Shown here: positions 53,430 through 64,000 of the stretch, one piece after another
How positions within the stretch are numbered: the stretch's first letter is position 1
Layout of the letters: the number at the start of each line of letters is the position of its first letter
Assembly (NCBI GenBank): GCA_907165275.2
Contig: OU015655.1
Span: 13,156,501 to 13,220,500, forward strand
Length of the DNA: 64,000 nucleotides
Reading direction: 5' to 3'
Source of the DNA: Zygaena filipendulae
Lineage: Eukaryota; Arthropoda; Insecta; Lepidoptera; Zygaenidae
Position numbers and translations under genes: made by a program
Notes under the pieces: generated by a model
The model's database searches: none
Told to the model about the DNA's origin: nothing
Seen by the model: only the letters and a program-made list of their open reading frames with translations

Positions 53430-53785
53430 TAATATTATAAATACGAAAGTAACTTTGTCTATCTGTGTCCTACGTCTTAACTACTCAACTGATCATGAAT
53501 TAAGTTTTATACTGGGCCGGGCACTAAAAAGATAAGGGACACCGTATTTTTTTAATCGTACTTTCGCACACGGAATCGCACGATTCGCATGCGAAATGCG
53601 AATGCTCATAATATATTTAATACTATGGCTAATACTTTATAAAAATTCGCATGCGAATCTTGCGATTACGTGCGTTACCTGTAATTCAAACGATTCAAAA
53701 ATACAGCCCCAGAATACTTTTATTTCGAAATACCTACGTGAACTCGGAAATTAACGTGCACTAAACCCCTGGGATACGGCGAATA
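53430..53785 (+). mobile_element. Helitron-like element carrying a nested palindromic insert
   Basis: ACTAATATTATAAATACGAA and CTACTCAACTGATCATGAA begin the element; ACTCGGAAATTAACGTGCAC ends it. Between about 53505 and 53700 lies an inverted repeat: GCACACGGAATCGCACGATT and TTCGCATGCGAA, mirrored by TTCGCATGCGAATCTTGCG and TTACGTGCG. Confidence 0.65.
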
Positions 53786-54379
53786 TTTTTATTAAAACCA
53801 ATTTCCATTGAAATGTTTATGTAATTTGTCTAAGATTTTCTGATAGGGTAAGAAAAATTAAAGTGTCACCACTATTTTCCTTAAATAAAAATGGTTGTTA
53901 AAAAAACATAATATAAAGGATTAAAAGGGTAAAAAAACCTTTTAAAACATTTTATTTAGAAAACAATGTATTTCAACTTAATATTCCTACGACGATATAC
54001 CTATTTTATCATTAAAGTTGGAATATAAGTTTGTTTTCATTTTGAGATATTATAGATCTTGGAAACTGGAAGCTAATTCCATACCTACTAATGCTAATTT
54101 TGCTGTAACTACATACCTAGTTGACAGCTGCAGCATCTCTTGACAGTTCTTGCACTGCTCATGTTTGTATTTGACATTTATGGAATCAGCTGATTCGCCA
54201 GCACAAATTAACTAGACATATTCGCCAGTCCCCTACATGAATTGAATTTAATTGAGCGATTATATTATGATGTTTAATTTTATCACTACTGTTTTCTTAT
54301 GAAAGTGAAATTACTGTAACTGACTGAAATAAACGTTATGCGTCTGTAGTGTAGCCAAGTGTGCCAGGTACTTACTACG

Positions 54380-57047
54380 ATGTGCACTAAGGGTGCGAAA
54401 GTTGCGGAGTTGTTTCAAAAAGCCGTAGCCACCACGAAGGGTTTCGATCAAAACCTACGCAAGGTACCAAAAACTTAAAAGCTTATGTATGTACTAGCTG
54501 TCCTCCGCGGTTTCACTCGCGGTAATTTCGGAGTTCCCGCGGGAATTCCAGTATAAACTATAGATATAAACCTTCCTCATGAATCACTCTATCTATTGGT
54601 GAACACCGCATGAAAATCTTTCAGTAGTTTTTCAGTTTACCATGAACAGATAGCGGAAGCGACTTCATTTTATACCTACTATGTACAGATTTTATTTATT
54701 TATTTATTTATTCTTTATTGCACAGTAAGTACAAATGGCGAACTTAATGCCTTGCGGCATTCTCTACCAGTTAACCATTGGGTAGACGGACGGACAGATT
54801 TTACAGTTAAGATTAGATTCCTTATCTCTGAATCTGCCAAGATCTGTATTTGGAATAGGAAGTGCATCTCAAAAAATCAAACGTTTTTGATTGACTAGAA
54901 CCGTTTTTCCTATGTGATATTGGTACACGTCCTCAACACTAGAAACACTAAATCAAAGGACACTCTCTGTCAAAACAGCTTTTAATTTGTAAAACAAGCT
55001 TTGTGAGTACAGGTATTTTATAAAATATCGATAAACTCTGAATATTAAAGTATTAAAGAAAAACCAACTAATCATAACATGTGTGGCAAATCTAATAATA
55101 TCAAGAAATGCATATTCTTTGTTGATGAGGAAAAATAAATTACAATCATCTATTTTAGATAAAGCTTTAGTTAAATCTTGATAAGTTAAGCACATTATGT
55201 GAATAATTATGCCTTTCCAATTTCCATTTATTGAACATCAGGGCTCTGGCAGTTATTTATCTAGGTTGACTTTTGAAGAAATTGATTAGGTAGGTACTAC
55301 TTAATAAATTGCCAATAGCTTCTCTTGTCCTAATAATTTTAAATCTGGATTTGATTATTTAGGTGTACAAAAACTTGAGAACAATCCAACATATTCATCA
55401 ATTAATTATTTTTGTAACATTATAATATATCAAATAATTGCAGCTTATTAGTTTATTGATTGATATATAAAATTGATCGCTATAGTAATATACATAATTG
55501 TTTTAGGTATAATAGTACCTACCTACTCAAACCAAACTTGTAAGTAATGAAAGTCAACCAAGCCATTAAATATTTTATTAAAGTAACGATACAATCAAAT
55601 ACAAAATTCATTATTTAACATCATATCATAAGCATGGATAGCTTTGTCAATCAGCATAAGCAGGCGCTAGTAAGCGATTATAAATTTAATAAATGCTAAC
55701 TTAAATTAGGAATATAATCATTTATGATATATTTTTTAATTTTGGTAGTCTCAGTATCAATAAAAATAGTAGTACTACTAGTATTTTAAATATTTAGGTA
55801 TGATAAAAAAAAAACAACTTAAACATAAAAATCATCTATAGTATTAGAAAATAGATATTGAAATTTGTTAGAAATCTAACCATCAATTTAATTTATTTGA
55901 ACCAGGAAGCCATATACATATATACATATGTATTATATAATATTTTCTCACAAAATAAACTTAATTTTATGATATAAAAATGTTATTATTGTAATAATAT
56001 GAAAATAATATTTTTCACAATATTTATTTCCACAGGTGAAAGTATTGTGTTGTGGAAATGGAAGCATGACTACGGAGTTTTGTGTCGGCCCAGAGCACTT
56101 GAACCAAAGGGGAACGCTCCATGGAGGATTCATAGCACATCTAGTGGATGCAATCTCCACATACGCTCTGACTACCAATGAAAAAGTTGAAACCAGAGGA
56201 GTCTCCATTGATCTGAGTGTTACGTATGTAATTTAATTAAACTTAAAATAGTTGTTTGCACTTTGCATGCTGAGCAAAGCAAAGGCATCGAATTCCATAT
56301 TGTGTACAGACTGCACTTACATGTGCACTTACAATCACTTACATTACTACAAATAAAACAAACATTTAATAAGTTGTAGTACATAATAGAGTAGGTACTG
56401 ATTTTTTTAAGCAATTCATAATTATTCTATAATGATTATGGCACTGGTTACATACATAACATAAGACTACATACACATTAAAAAAAAACCTTTTTATTAT
56501 AAATTTGAATGAGAAAACTATTATAATTTATGTTTAGTGAAAAATGCAAACTTAATTTCTCAATACTACTTTTTTCTGGAGTGCATACACGAAATTTGGC
56601 ATAAGAACAAATCTAAGTACAAATGAAGAGAATAACTCAAGAACTTAAAAACAAGTTAAGACACCACAAACATACATAATATGAAATTAAGGCCAAGTTC
56701 TAACCGAGAAGTTCCTAAGAGTAAGATCAAAAATATGGGCCGAATTATATTGAAAAAATTGAATTTCTTTTTAAATTCCCTTTTTGCTTCTGCATCCAGA
56801 CACGAGTGCGTTTTCTTTTTTAAATCCTGTTAACTTTTTATCCTCAATAGTGACGTCTTTATTATTTGCAATTTGTTTTCCATCTTTAAGGTATCTGAGT
56901 GCCGCCAAGGAAGGTGACGAGGTTGTAGTCGAAGCATGTACGAAGAAAACCGGCAAGAAGATAGCTTTTTTAGAAGTGCAACTGAAAAACAAGCGGAATA
57001 ACGCCCTGCTAGCTACAGGGAGGCACACAAAATATATAGGAGTTTAG
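54380..57047 (+). CDS. ACOT13: hotdog-fold acyl-CoA thioesterase, ACOT13/Them2-like, 3 exons
   Basis: Exons 54380-54463, 56036-56223 and 56891-57047 join in phase (AAG|GTG and AC|G) to 142 residues, the usual family length of about 140. The enzyme family hydrolyses medium to long acyl-CoAs to fatty acid and CoA, often at mitochondria. Exon 2 carries the active-site region HLNQRGTLHGGFIAHLVDA: the catalytic Asn, the HGG oxyanion segment and the helix Asp are all present, followed by STYAL and GVSIDLSVTY. Exon 3 supplies AAKEGDEVVVEA, KKIAFLEVQL and the ending ATGRHTKYIGV, the typical GRHTK terminus. ATG at 54380 gives MCTKGAKVAELFQKAV. No targeting peptide is evident. Introns hold a Helitron (54494-54660) and little else. 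Confidence 0.93.
54494..54660 (-). mobile_element. Helitron-like element in thioesterase intron 1
   Basis: CTAGCTGTCCTCCGCGGTTT starts 30 bp after the exon 1 donor. It contains TTCCCGCGGGAATTCC and ATCACTCTATCTATTGGTG, shared with the copy near 41085. Confidence 0.75.
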
Positions 57048-57079
57048 TTATATAGGAGTTTAGTTCAATATATATTAGA

Positions 57080-57205
57080 GGAGTCCCATCCCCATTAGTT
57101 GGCAACGCACCTGCATGCCTTCTGGTGTTGCAGATGTCTATGGGCGGCGGTAATCACTTACCATCAGGTGTACCACTTGCCCGTTTGCCCTCTATGACGT
57201 AAAAG
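57080..57205 (-). repeat. interspersed repeat (ATTACCGCCG family)
   Basis: TTGGCAACGCACCTGCATGC, TTCTGGTGTTGCAGATG and AATCACTTACCATCAGGTG. It starts about 30 bp after the thioesterase stop codon, so it is probably part of the 3' UTR. Confidence 0.75.
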
Positions 57206-57622
57206 AAAGGTTACTCATATGTTTTATATAGTGATTGTAGATATTTATACAAAGTAGATATCCGTGGTAGATACATAATAATATACTGTGCTTTATGCAC
57301 TGTCGTTATAATATTTATTTTTCATTTCTTATTTTTACTCATATCTATTTTTTAAGGACCCTTATAAAATACATTACATTTCGGTCCCATTATATAGGTA
57401 TATTACAAACACTCAATTTTATGAAAATAATATTTATGGCTGATATAGTTAAGTAAATGATGCCGAATATTACGTACATTACCAAAAAACTTCAAAACTC
57501 ACGATTGAAGGATAAATAGACACTTTTGGAGTGCACACAGCACATAGCTCATTATATATTAGTCGTGTACGAACTCATGCAGTGTTGTTTGTACCTGTGA
57601 CGATAAAAATACATATTATAAC
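57206..57622. other. intergenic, unrecognised
   Basis: AT-rich, no exon or repeat identified; it could include the distal 3' UTR of the thioesterase gene. Confidence 0.4.
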
Positions 57623-57985
57623 TAGCTAATCACCCGTGGTACTTTTGGAGTTTCGGTGAGTTTTCCGGTGGTTTTGCTGGAATTCCGTGACAAAAAGTAC
57701 CCATGTCCTTCTTTGTACCACTGACAATGTGTATGCCGTTAAGGCGTGAAAGCGTAACAGACAAACTCACTTCTCACTTTCGCATTTATAATATACTAGC
57801 TGTCCCCCGCGGTTTCACCCACGGTAATTTCGGAGTTGCCGCGGGAATTCACGGATAAAAACTATCCTATCTTTTAAATTGGACAAATAAATAAATGGTT
57901 ACAAAATTTTATCAAAATCCGTTCTGTAGTTTCGGAGTCCATCGCGGACAAACAACGTGACACGTGATTTATATATATTAAGATT
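57623..57985 (-). mobile_element. two Helitron-like copies in tandem
   Basis: The first (57623-57795) starts CTAGCTAATCACCCGTGG and ends at TCGCATTTATAATAT. The second starts immediately at 57796 with CTAGCTGTCCCCCGCGG and ends near TTATATATATTAAG. Both point the same way. Confidence 0.78.
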
Positions 57986-58300
57986 GTAAGGATTGACTTA
58001 TGTGGTGTTTTACAACAAATTAGACAGCATGAAATTGTAAGTACTCTCCATAAAATCCTTTATATTTCAATTTCAATACTATTTATTCTATGCTTATATT
58101 ACATAAATATTTAGGTAAAATAAATATAATATCTGGGCGACCCAGCTTCGCTCGTAGCTAAGTAGAAAATCAGTATCACGGGTTGTTTTCTTTTTGATTG
58201 ATTTATTTTGTTTGAATTTTTTTTTTGATGATCATGTTTATAACGGTGTATACTTTTAACCCTGTAAATATTTGCAGTTAATTTTACCATATGTTATATA

Positions 58301-58551
58301 CAGGGCCCTTATTCACTATGACCATAACATGCCACAAAAATCGTCTTTTCCTCGTAATCAAAGAAGTTTAACTCCATAAAAAAACCATACATACAACCGA
58401 ATGCAGAACCTCCTTTTTGGAAGTCTAAAAAATACATTTACAACGTTTCTTAGGGCATACAAAATAATAATTTCTAATATTTTGGCATCTAGGACGTTTG
58501 GGAATGCGTTTTTTGTACTTTTTTGTACGGTCATAGTGAATAAGGGTCCTG
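58301..58551. mobile_element. 251-bp MITE, CAGGGCCCTTATTCACTATG ends
   Basis: The left end and the right end GTCATAGTGAATAAGGGTCCTG form an inverted repeat with one mismatch in 23 bp. It contains a piece of the ACATACAACCGAATGCAGAAC repeat. It adjoins the right terminus of a fragment of the 39601 family (58165-58300). Confidence 0.75.
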
Positions 58552-58889
58552 TCCAAGGAAAATGTTGAAGGAGATAGACTATTCAGTATTGTCTTATATA
58601 TGTATTATTAATGAAAATGGATATATGGGGTAACTGGTTCCTTTCCTCTGTATTGTCGCCGCTACGCCGAATAATTTTATAGGTTATTCGCCCAAGTAAA
58701 ACCTCATTTTTTATAAAAAAAATAGTTATATTTTTATTTAGTTACATGTTAGTCCTAAATATTATGTCCCCTCGTATAAACTTATTGTACCTATGTCTGG
58801 CCTTAAAATTGGATAGAAAAAAGTCTTGGAGTTTAGGAGTTCGGACCACTTCAAATACTTCTATACATCTATACATACATAATAAATTA

Positions 58890-59153
58890 CATACATAAAT
58901 TGAAGTGCCTGTTTGTAATTCCAAATTTAACTAAATGCATATGAATGTATATACATTAAAAAATCGCATTTTTAAATTTTTTCTCTGTCTGTCTGTCTGT
59001 TCCGGTTAATCTCTGAAACGGTTGGACCGATTTTAACGGGACTTTCACTGGTACATTGCTAATGTTATAAAGAGTAACTTAGGCTAGGGTGGAAAAAAAA
59101 ATCTGCGGGAATTCCGAAACTCAAACGGATGAAACCGTAGGGCACAGCCAGAC
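58890..59153 (+). mobile_element. Helitron-like element, second subfamily
   Basis: AAATTGAAGTGCCTGTTTGT, TCTGTCTGTCTGTCTGTTCC, TTTAACGGGACTTTCACTGG and GGATGAAACCGTAGGGCACAG. The terminus is mutated to CCAG. The family partner is at 15535. Confidence 0.7.
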
Positions 59154-59628
59154 GTGGATCTACGGAGGGGCAGAATTTGCCCCCCCTGAGGACTAAATTA
59201 GGTACTTTAATCAGACCTTTTACAAATCTCTGACCACACAATATTTTTTTAATGAAGGATAATAATATGATTTCTAATTAGATTATTAGTGTATTTTTAA
59301 ATAATTAATAAATAATTAATTGATTCCTACCATAACCCTAGTGTGGATCTAAATAGCTATATATATCGATATTTATATCAGAGCGTACAGAGGAATAAGG
59401 ACAATCCACTTAAATAATTAATTTAAGGTTTTATTTTTGACACAACTCACTGTTTTTTTTTCTAACATGAGAAATTCGACTATATTTTTTGCATCCTATT
59501 TTTTACCGGATGGACAAATTAAACAGATTCAATAAATGCCAAAAAGTTTAAGAGAGCCGAATTTTTCTTACTTATTAATACTTGTCAACAGATGCTGAAT
59601 GGTAGCTTCTTTATATTATATAGCTTCT
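59154..59628. other. downstream of peroxidasin gene
   Basis: AT-rich with no repeat or exon recognised. It contains the region where the peroxidasin transcript should end. Confidence 0.4.
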
Positions 59629-59634
59629 TTTATT
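59629..59634 (-). terminator. candidate poly(A) signal of peroxidasin gene
   Basis: AATAAA on the - strand lies only about 7 bases beyond the stop codon, so if used the 3' UTR would be extremely short. Confidence 0.4.
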
Positions 59635-59640
59635 ATTTGT

Positions 59641-62600
59641 TCATACTTTATTTTCTTCGTCAATCATTTCATTGTAATACCTATTTAGAGTATCAATTGT
59701 CATCTTTAATAATCTCCGGTCCATAGTTTTAACGTACTCCTTATTAGTACACATCTGAAAGTATTCCTTTTCATCGTCACATTTCGTTTCTATACCGTCA
59801 TCTATCCATGAGCCAAGATCCATAGATGGTATCTCATCGCATGAGACGAAGTCGTCTGGTACTTGACCGTATATAAACACATTGTCTGCAATGGTATCTA
59901 TATTGTCACCGTTATCGCATATAACACGAGCTAAACTTGTTTTTTTTATCTCTTCCAGTTGATTTGGTGTAAAAGTATTTGGGTTTTCATACCAAAATCG
60001 GTCACCGTCACGCAAACGGTTGAACTGTTCCAATAACAGACATCTTATAAGGGGCCCTATTTTGCCACCGTCTACGGTGTCCTCTAGAACTCCTCCTACC
60101 CACACGTCTATATTGTGTACGGAGCCGTATAGCTCTTCAAGTGTTTTGCGTACATCGCTGTCTGATATTTCATGTTTTAAATCATCGAAGCTGTGAACTT
60201 CGCTCATATTACAGAAACGTCTCCATTTAGTGTAAAAAGGAATGGCATGGTCACGCCCACGTTGAATATTAATCGCTGCTAAATCTAGAGCTACTGCGTG
60301 AACACTGTGGAATAATTTCTCTGTTAATTCAGAATTCAAGTTTTGTTTTGGAGTCTTCAATTTAGCTGGGGTTGCGTACATGCCCCTGATTAAAGGATCA
60401 ACACCGCCTTCATCCATCAATCTCCATGGTGCAAAAAACGCATTTCGAAGCAACAAAGGTCCCTGCGGTATCGTTTCGAAATTTTCATCGAATCGGTTCA
60501 ATTCTGGATTAATCATAGTATGTCCAAATCTCAATGCAGCGGTAGCAAAAACATTTGATATAGATGGATTAATATCAGATTTATAACCTTTATATTTTCC
60601 GAGCTTTTCGTATCCTTCTGGTCCAAGTATTATTGGCAACCAGTGCGCAAAAGTTATATGTTGCATTTGAGCTCCCACAATTTTTCTTGCTTCTTGATAG
60701 ACCTTATCGCCGTTCCACGAAGGATTCAAATCTTTAAGAATGGTAGCAAGACGATTATGCTCTCGCATCCAAATTGTATGCATAGCGGCCAAACCAACCT
60801 GTTCGTTAGCTCTTATATCTCCTGTTACAAAACATGCTCGAGTACTTTCTTCGAGATTAAGCCTGCAGTCCATAGCGTTTATACCAGTAGTCGGTAACAT
60901 TGGTTTAGAGCCCGTTAGTGAAAATCCTTCTCTTAATAACCCATTTTCATTTCTTAAATCTCGCAAATCTTCAGCTACTGTTTTATCAAATCCATAAACT
61001 TGCGAAGCGTCTATATAAGAAGTTAATTGGTTAATTTGTTCTCTCACTTGAAGTTTCCCATAAAGGGCTGAAGTCATACCAGAACCGCAAACGGCACTTG
61101 TTCTAATAAAGTCTATGCATCGCCTATTATGAATTCGGGGGTCTTCTGGTGGAACCTCAATCGGAAAACATGGAGCTGAATAATCACATGTTTTCTTGCA
61201 GTCGACGCCGTCCCACGTTTGCGAACTCACGGATGGCAGACCGTGGTCGATATCATGATCTAGGAACTGGCCCCACTGCATTACCATATGGGTAATTTCC
61301 GAGTCTTCTGTTATTTCATTAGTACTGATTATTGCAAATGATACTAAGCGCGGACTAGGTAGGGTGAATCCGTTGTATTTTCTATTTTTGTTCCATCCGA
61401 CGGGCTGACTGAAACTATTTTCGTATATTGGTTCGAGTATTCTTCTAAATCCTGTCAGTGAAGAACCCCACATAGGATTAGCTAAGTTGTTGCAACTTCC
61501 GTCAATAGTACGATATTGGCTATGATAACACGTATCAGAACAATTATTTTGTTCTCTAAATGCTGTGCAACCAGATAAACGTGAAACTATTTCTAAATGT
61601 TCACTAGATAACACGTTTTTATAATCGAAAGGTTCAGCTGTTGTAGCCTGACGCCCTGAATGAATGTACTCTCTTAGTCTTTCTAAAGTTCTTTCATAAA
61701 TTTCTGCAGCACGTGCCAAGTCCCTAGCAGGGGCATTCGGGTATCTTGAAATCTTAAAAAGGTCATGAACATTAACCGTTCGACTATTATTAGTGAACAA
61801 ATATTCCATTGTGTTATTGATAGCTTCGTCCACTTCTTTCACTGCCGATATAATTGCTTTGTTCACATATTCTTCACCTGGTAGCACGTAATCTCTAATA
61901 GTTATAAATGCGGAAGCTTTATCTTTACCATATTCATTGTACACTAAGCATTCATATAGTCCAGTTTCATTTAGGGTCACATTGGTAATTATCAAACTTC
62001 CTAAAGAAGTAACCATAATTCTATTCGTATCCGCGATATGCGACCCGTCTTTCATCCATTCTACTATAGCTGGCGTATTGCTTTCCACTTCGCAGGGAAT
62101 TTGCACTGTGGTACCCTTGAATGTATCGGTTTTTACTGGCTTCACTACTATATGAGGTGCTTCATGACTTATTACTTTGAGAGTCGTAGATATATCAATC
62201 AATCCTTCAGAATTTGCAGCTTTACAAATATAAATGCCTTCGTCCTCCGCACTTGCGGATTTAATTGTAAAATCTTGATTGTTTTTGCTTAGTATATTAT
62301 TGTCACTGTTGGCTATAATGTTATTGGAGTCTAATGAATGTCTATACCAGGTGATCTGCGGTTGCGGTGTCCCTCTAGCGACGCAAGTGAACGTAACTTT
62401 TTCTCCCGCTGAAACCGTCTGTTCTTGTGGTACTTCTAAAAACTCTGGCGGGACTGTAATTAGAAATTTCAAAGTTAAAAATGCAGTCATGCACATGTGA
62501 TCACTTAAATTATAGCGACTGTCTAAAGGCTAACTGATCGAAGCGACATTTTTTGCGATATCAAGTTATCCGTCTTGAAGATCAATAAAAAAAAAGCGCG

Positions 62601-63901
62601 TGACGTCACTAACCGGCGCAGTTTGTAAGGCGGCTTATAGCGGTTAGTGACGTCACGAGCCCCCACCATAAACGTGAATGCGCTTTATCTCTCTCTAATT
62701 TCATTAATTTGAAAAAGCAAAAAATACGTGTCTATTGTTTTTTTTTTATTTTCTAACTGACGGACTAATTTGAATTTTGATTTTCAAAAGTCGTCAACAT
62801 CCCTATCATGTACGTTTCGTCAAAAACAAACTTACCCATTACTATGAGCTCTGCAATGTAGTCGACTTCACGATAGATATTTTTTGCTTTACATTTATAC
62901 AGACCGGCGTCTGTACTTTGTATATTCTTTATAAGGAGCGTTCCATTGTGCAGTATCGACATTCGTTTGTTTCTTACGATCATTTTATCTTGGAAATACC
63001 ACGACATTTTTTTATCTCGTGCTGGACTTCTATTGTTTGCGCAATCGAAGCTCATGTAGGGTTGCCCTAAGACTGCTATCTTGTTTTGTGTAGTCATTCT
63101 AAAAACTGGACCTAAAAAGTTAATGGAAAATTAAAATATCCCTTCCCGCTTGTTTTCTTGGAAAATCCAAGGCATAATATACACACCGGCAGAATTAGCG
63201 GAACATAAAAAGGCAGAGTATAGAAATAATAACAAATATGTATTAAAACAAATTATTATCAGGCATGAAGTAATAAACTAATATACATCTTTTAACATCG
63301 ACTTTAAGAAGTTTTTAGTTAAATTTTATTAAAAGTAATCGAAATTAAAAAAAAAAAAGAAAAACTCTAGTTTGTGAGAACACAGACAATGTTGCAAATA
63401 AAAGTTGAATCACGAAGGGGAAACACACATTATTAATCGTTCATTTATTTAGTGTTAAAATCACAGTAATCTTTAATTTGCAACATTATTTGTGTGCCCA
63501 CAAATTAGAGAAAAAGTGTTTTTTTATCATTATTTTAAATAAAATTTAATTACAAACTGTTAAAGTGTTAAAAGATGTATATTAATTTATTACTTCACGT
63601 CTAATTATTATTTGTTTTAATATATATACGTAATTATTACTATACTCTGCCTTTTTATATTCCGCTAATTCTGTCGGTGTGTATATTAATAAAATTCATT
63701 AATTTATTACATGTTCTCGATTGATCGACTCGACACGATACGCCAGTCACAATCGCTTGTCGTTGTTTTAATGTTTCGTACGTTCTCAACACGTTACAAT
63801 CACAAGAAAAGTTGTTCTTGTCTATGTGTAGAGTCGTCAGCTTAGGCAAAGATTCGAATTCATCCGGCGGAATCGTCCTCAGTGAATTGTTGAACAAAGA
63901 T
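59641..63901 (-). CDS. Pxn: peroxidasin-like extracellular haem peroxidase, 3' part (3 exons in window)
   Basis: Exons: 63901-63711, 63111-62836 and 62453-59641 (phase-consistent joins ACA T|GT and G|TC). Earlier exons with the signal peptide and more LRRs lie beyond the right edge. Exon A has one LRR (SLFNNSLRTIPPDEFESLP) and an LRR C-cap with CDC, C and C. Exon B is an Ig domain (FDCANN, WYFQDK, GLYKCKAKN). The last exon has two further Ig domains (FTCVARGTPQ...YICKAANSEG; IPCEVESN...YECLVYNEYG), then the animal haem peroxidase: distal WGQFLDHDIDH, REHNRLA and proximal RFGHTMINPELNRF are present, so catalysis is plausible. Peroxidasins form bromide-dependent sulfilimine cross-links in collagen IV. 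The protein ends 47 or so residues after the peroxidase core, without the von Willebrand C module of Drosophila peroxidasin, and has three Ig domains, so a paralogue is possible. Confidence 0.92.
62564..62805. mobile_element. CRE-bearing TA MITE in peroxidasin intron
   Basis: The right arm is intact (GACGGACTAATTTGAATTTT, AAAAGTCGTCAACATCCCTAT). The left arm is shortened to TTATCCGTCTTGAAGATC. GCGTGACGTCACTAACC and TTAGTGACGTCACGAGCC remain. It makes up about 242 of the intron's 382 bp. Confidence 0.82.
63180..63683. mobile_element. 504-bp long-arm MITE filling a peroxidasin intron
   Basis: TACACACCGGCAGAATTAGC at the left is mirrored by GCTAATTCTGTCGGTGTGTA at the right, and similarity continues inward (CAGAGTATAG, ATATACATCTTTTAAC, TTTGCAACATTATTTGTG), so nearly the whole element folds on itself. 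TA duplications are at 63178-63179 and 63684-63685. It occupies about 84% of the 599-bp intron (63112-63710) and ends 27 bp from the donor. Confidence 0.85.
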
Positions 63902-64000
63902 CTGAAACGTGAATATTGTTAAATTCGTGCTTGCTTATATATTTTAAAACTGTGAATATTTCACTTTATTTTCTCTTATTCGTCGATGACTTCTACACTT

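Noticed and set aside
1..64000. CRISPR array, bacterial operon or phage-like system
   Set aside because: Spliced genes, insect repeats and no regular spacer array; the window is eukaryotic nuclear DNA.

Overview
The window looks like nuclear DNA from a moth or butterfly (Lepidoptera). It is AT-rich with scattered intron-containing genes, and most of the non-coding space is mobile-element debris of lepidopteran types: short Helitron-like elements ending in a CCGCGG hairpin plus CTAG, tRNA-derived SINEs with AAT tails, several MITE families, a LINE with RNase H, and a Ty3/gypsy element with very short LTRs. The species cannot be named from the sequence alone.

Five host genes can be supported, all joined by hand from exons with matching reading phase. 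(1) A + strand CRAL-TRIO lipid-carrier gene, six coding exons between 2907 and 9243, 333 residues. (2) A - strand membrane-anchored peptidoglycan recognition protein of the PGRP-LA type, five coding exons between 18004 and 13837, 251 residues, with the amidase zinc ligands missing. (3) A - strand secreted protein (26941 to 25775) built from two blocks of exactly 14 tryptophan/lysine-rich octapeptides between histidine-rich segments. (4) A + strand hotdog acyl-CoA thioesterase of the ACOT13/Them2 type, three exons between 54380 and 57047, 142 residues. (5) The 3' part of a - strand peroxidasin-like gene (LRR end, three Ig domains, haem peroxidase), running from the right edge down to 59641. The genes show no functional linkage; this is an ordinary insect gene neighbourhood.

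Two large retroelements are present. An apparently intact Ty3/gypsy element (18926-23559) has identical 129-bp LTRs, a 5-bp target duplication (CCTAC) and one 1386-residue gag-pol frame, so it is young; it sits about 0.9 kb upstream of the PGRP start codon. A 5'-truncated LINE (47379-about 50717) with endonuclease remnant, reverse transcriptase, RNase H and zinc knuckle interrupts a Helitron copy.

Layout: 1-2.9 kb repeats; 2.9-9.3 kb CRAL-TRIO gene with repeats in its introns; 9.3-13.8 kb repeats; 13.8-18.0 kb PGRP gene; 18.9-23.6 kb gypsy element; 25.1-25.5 kb GC-rich foldback carrying a nested MITE; 25.8-26.9 kb octad gene; 27-47 kb gene-poor repeat field; 47.4-50.7 kb LINE; 51-54 kb foldbacks and repeats; 54.4-57.0 kb thioesterase; 57-59.6 kb repeats; 59.6-64 kb peroxidasin. 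The most unusual items are the 14+14 octad protein, the degenerate PGRP receptor, MITEs that fill or abut introns at splice sites, and a MITE family that carries paired TGACGTCA motifs.
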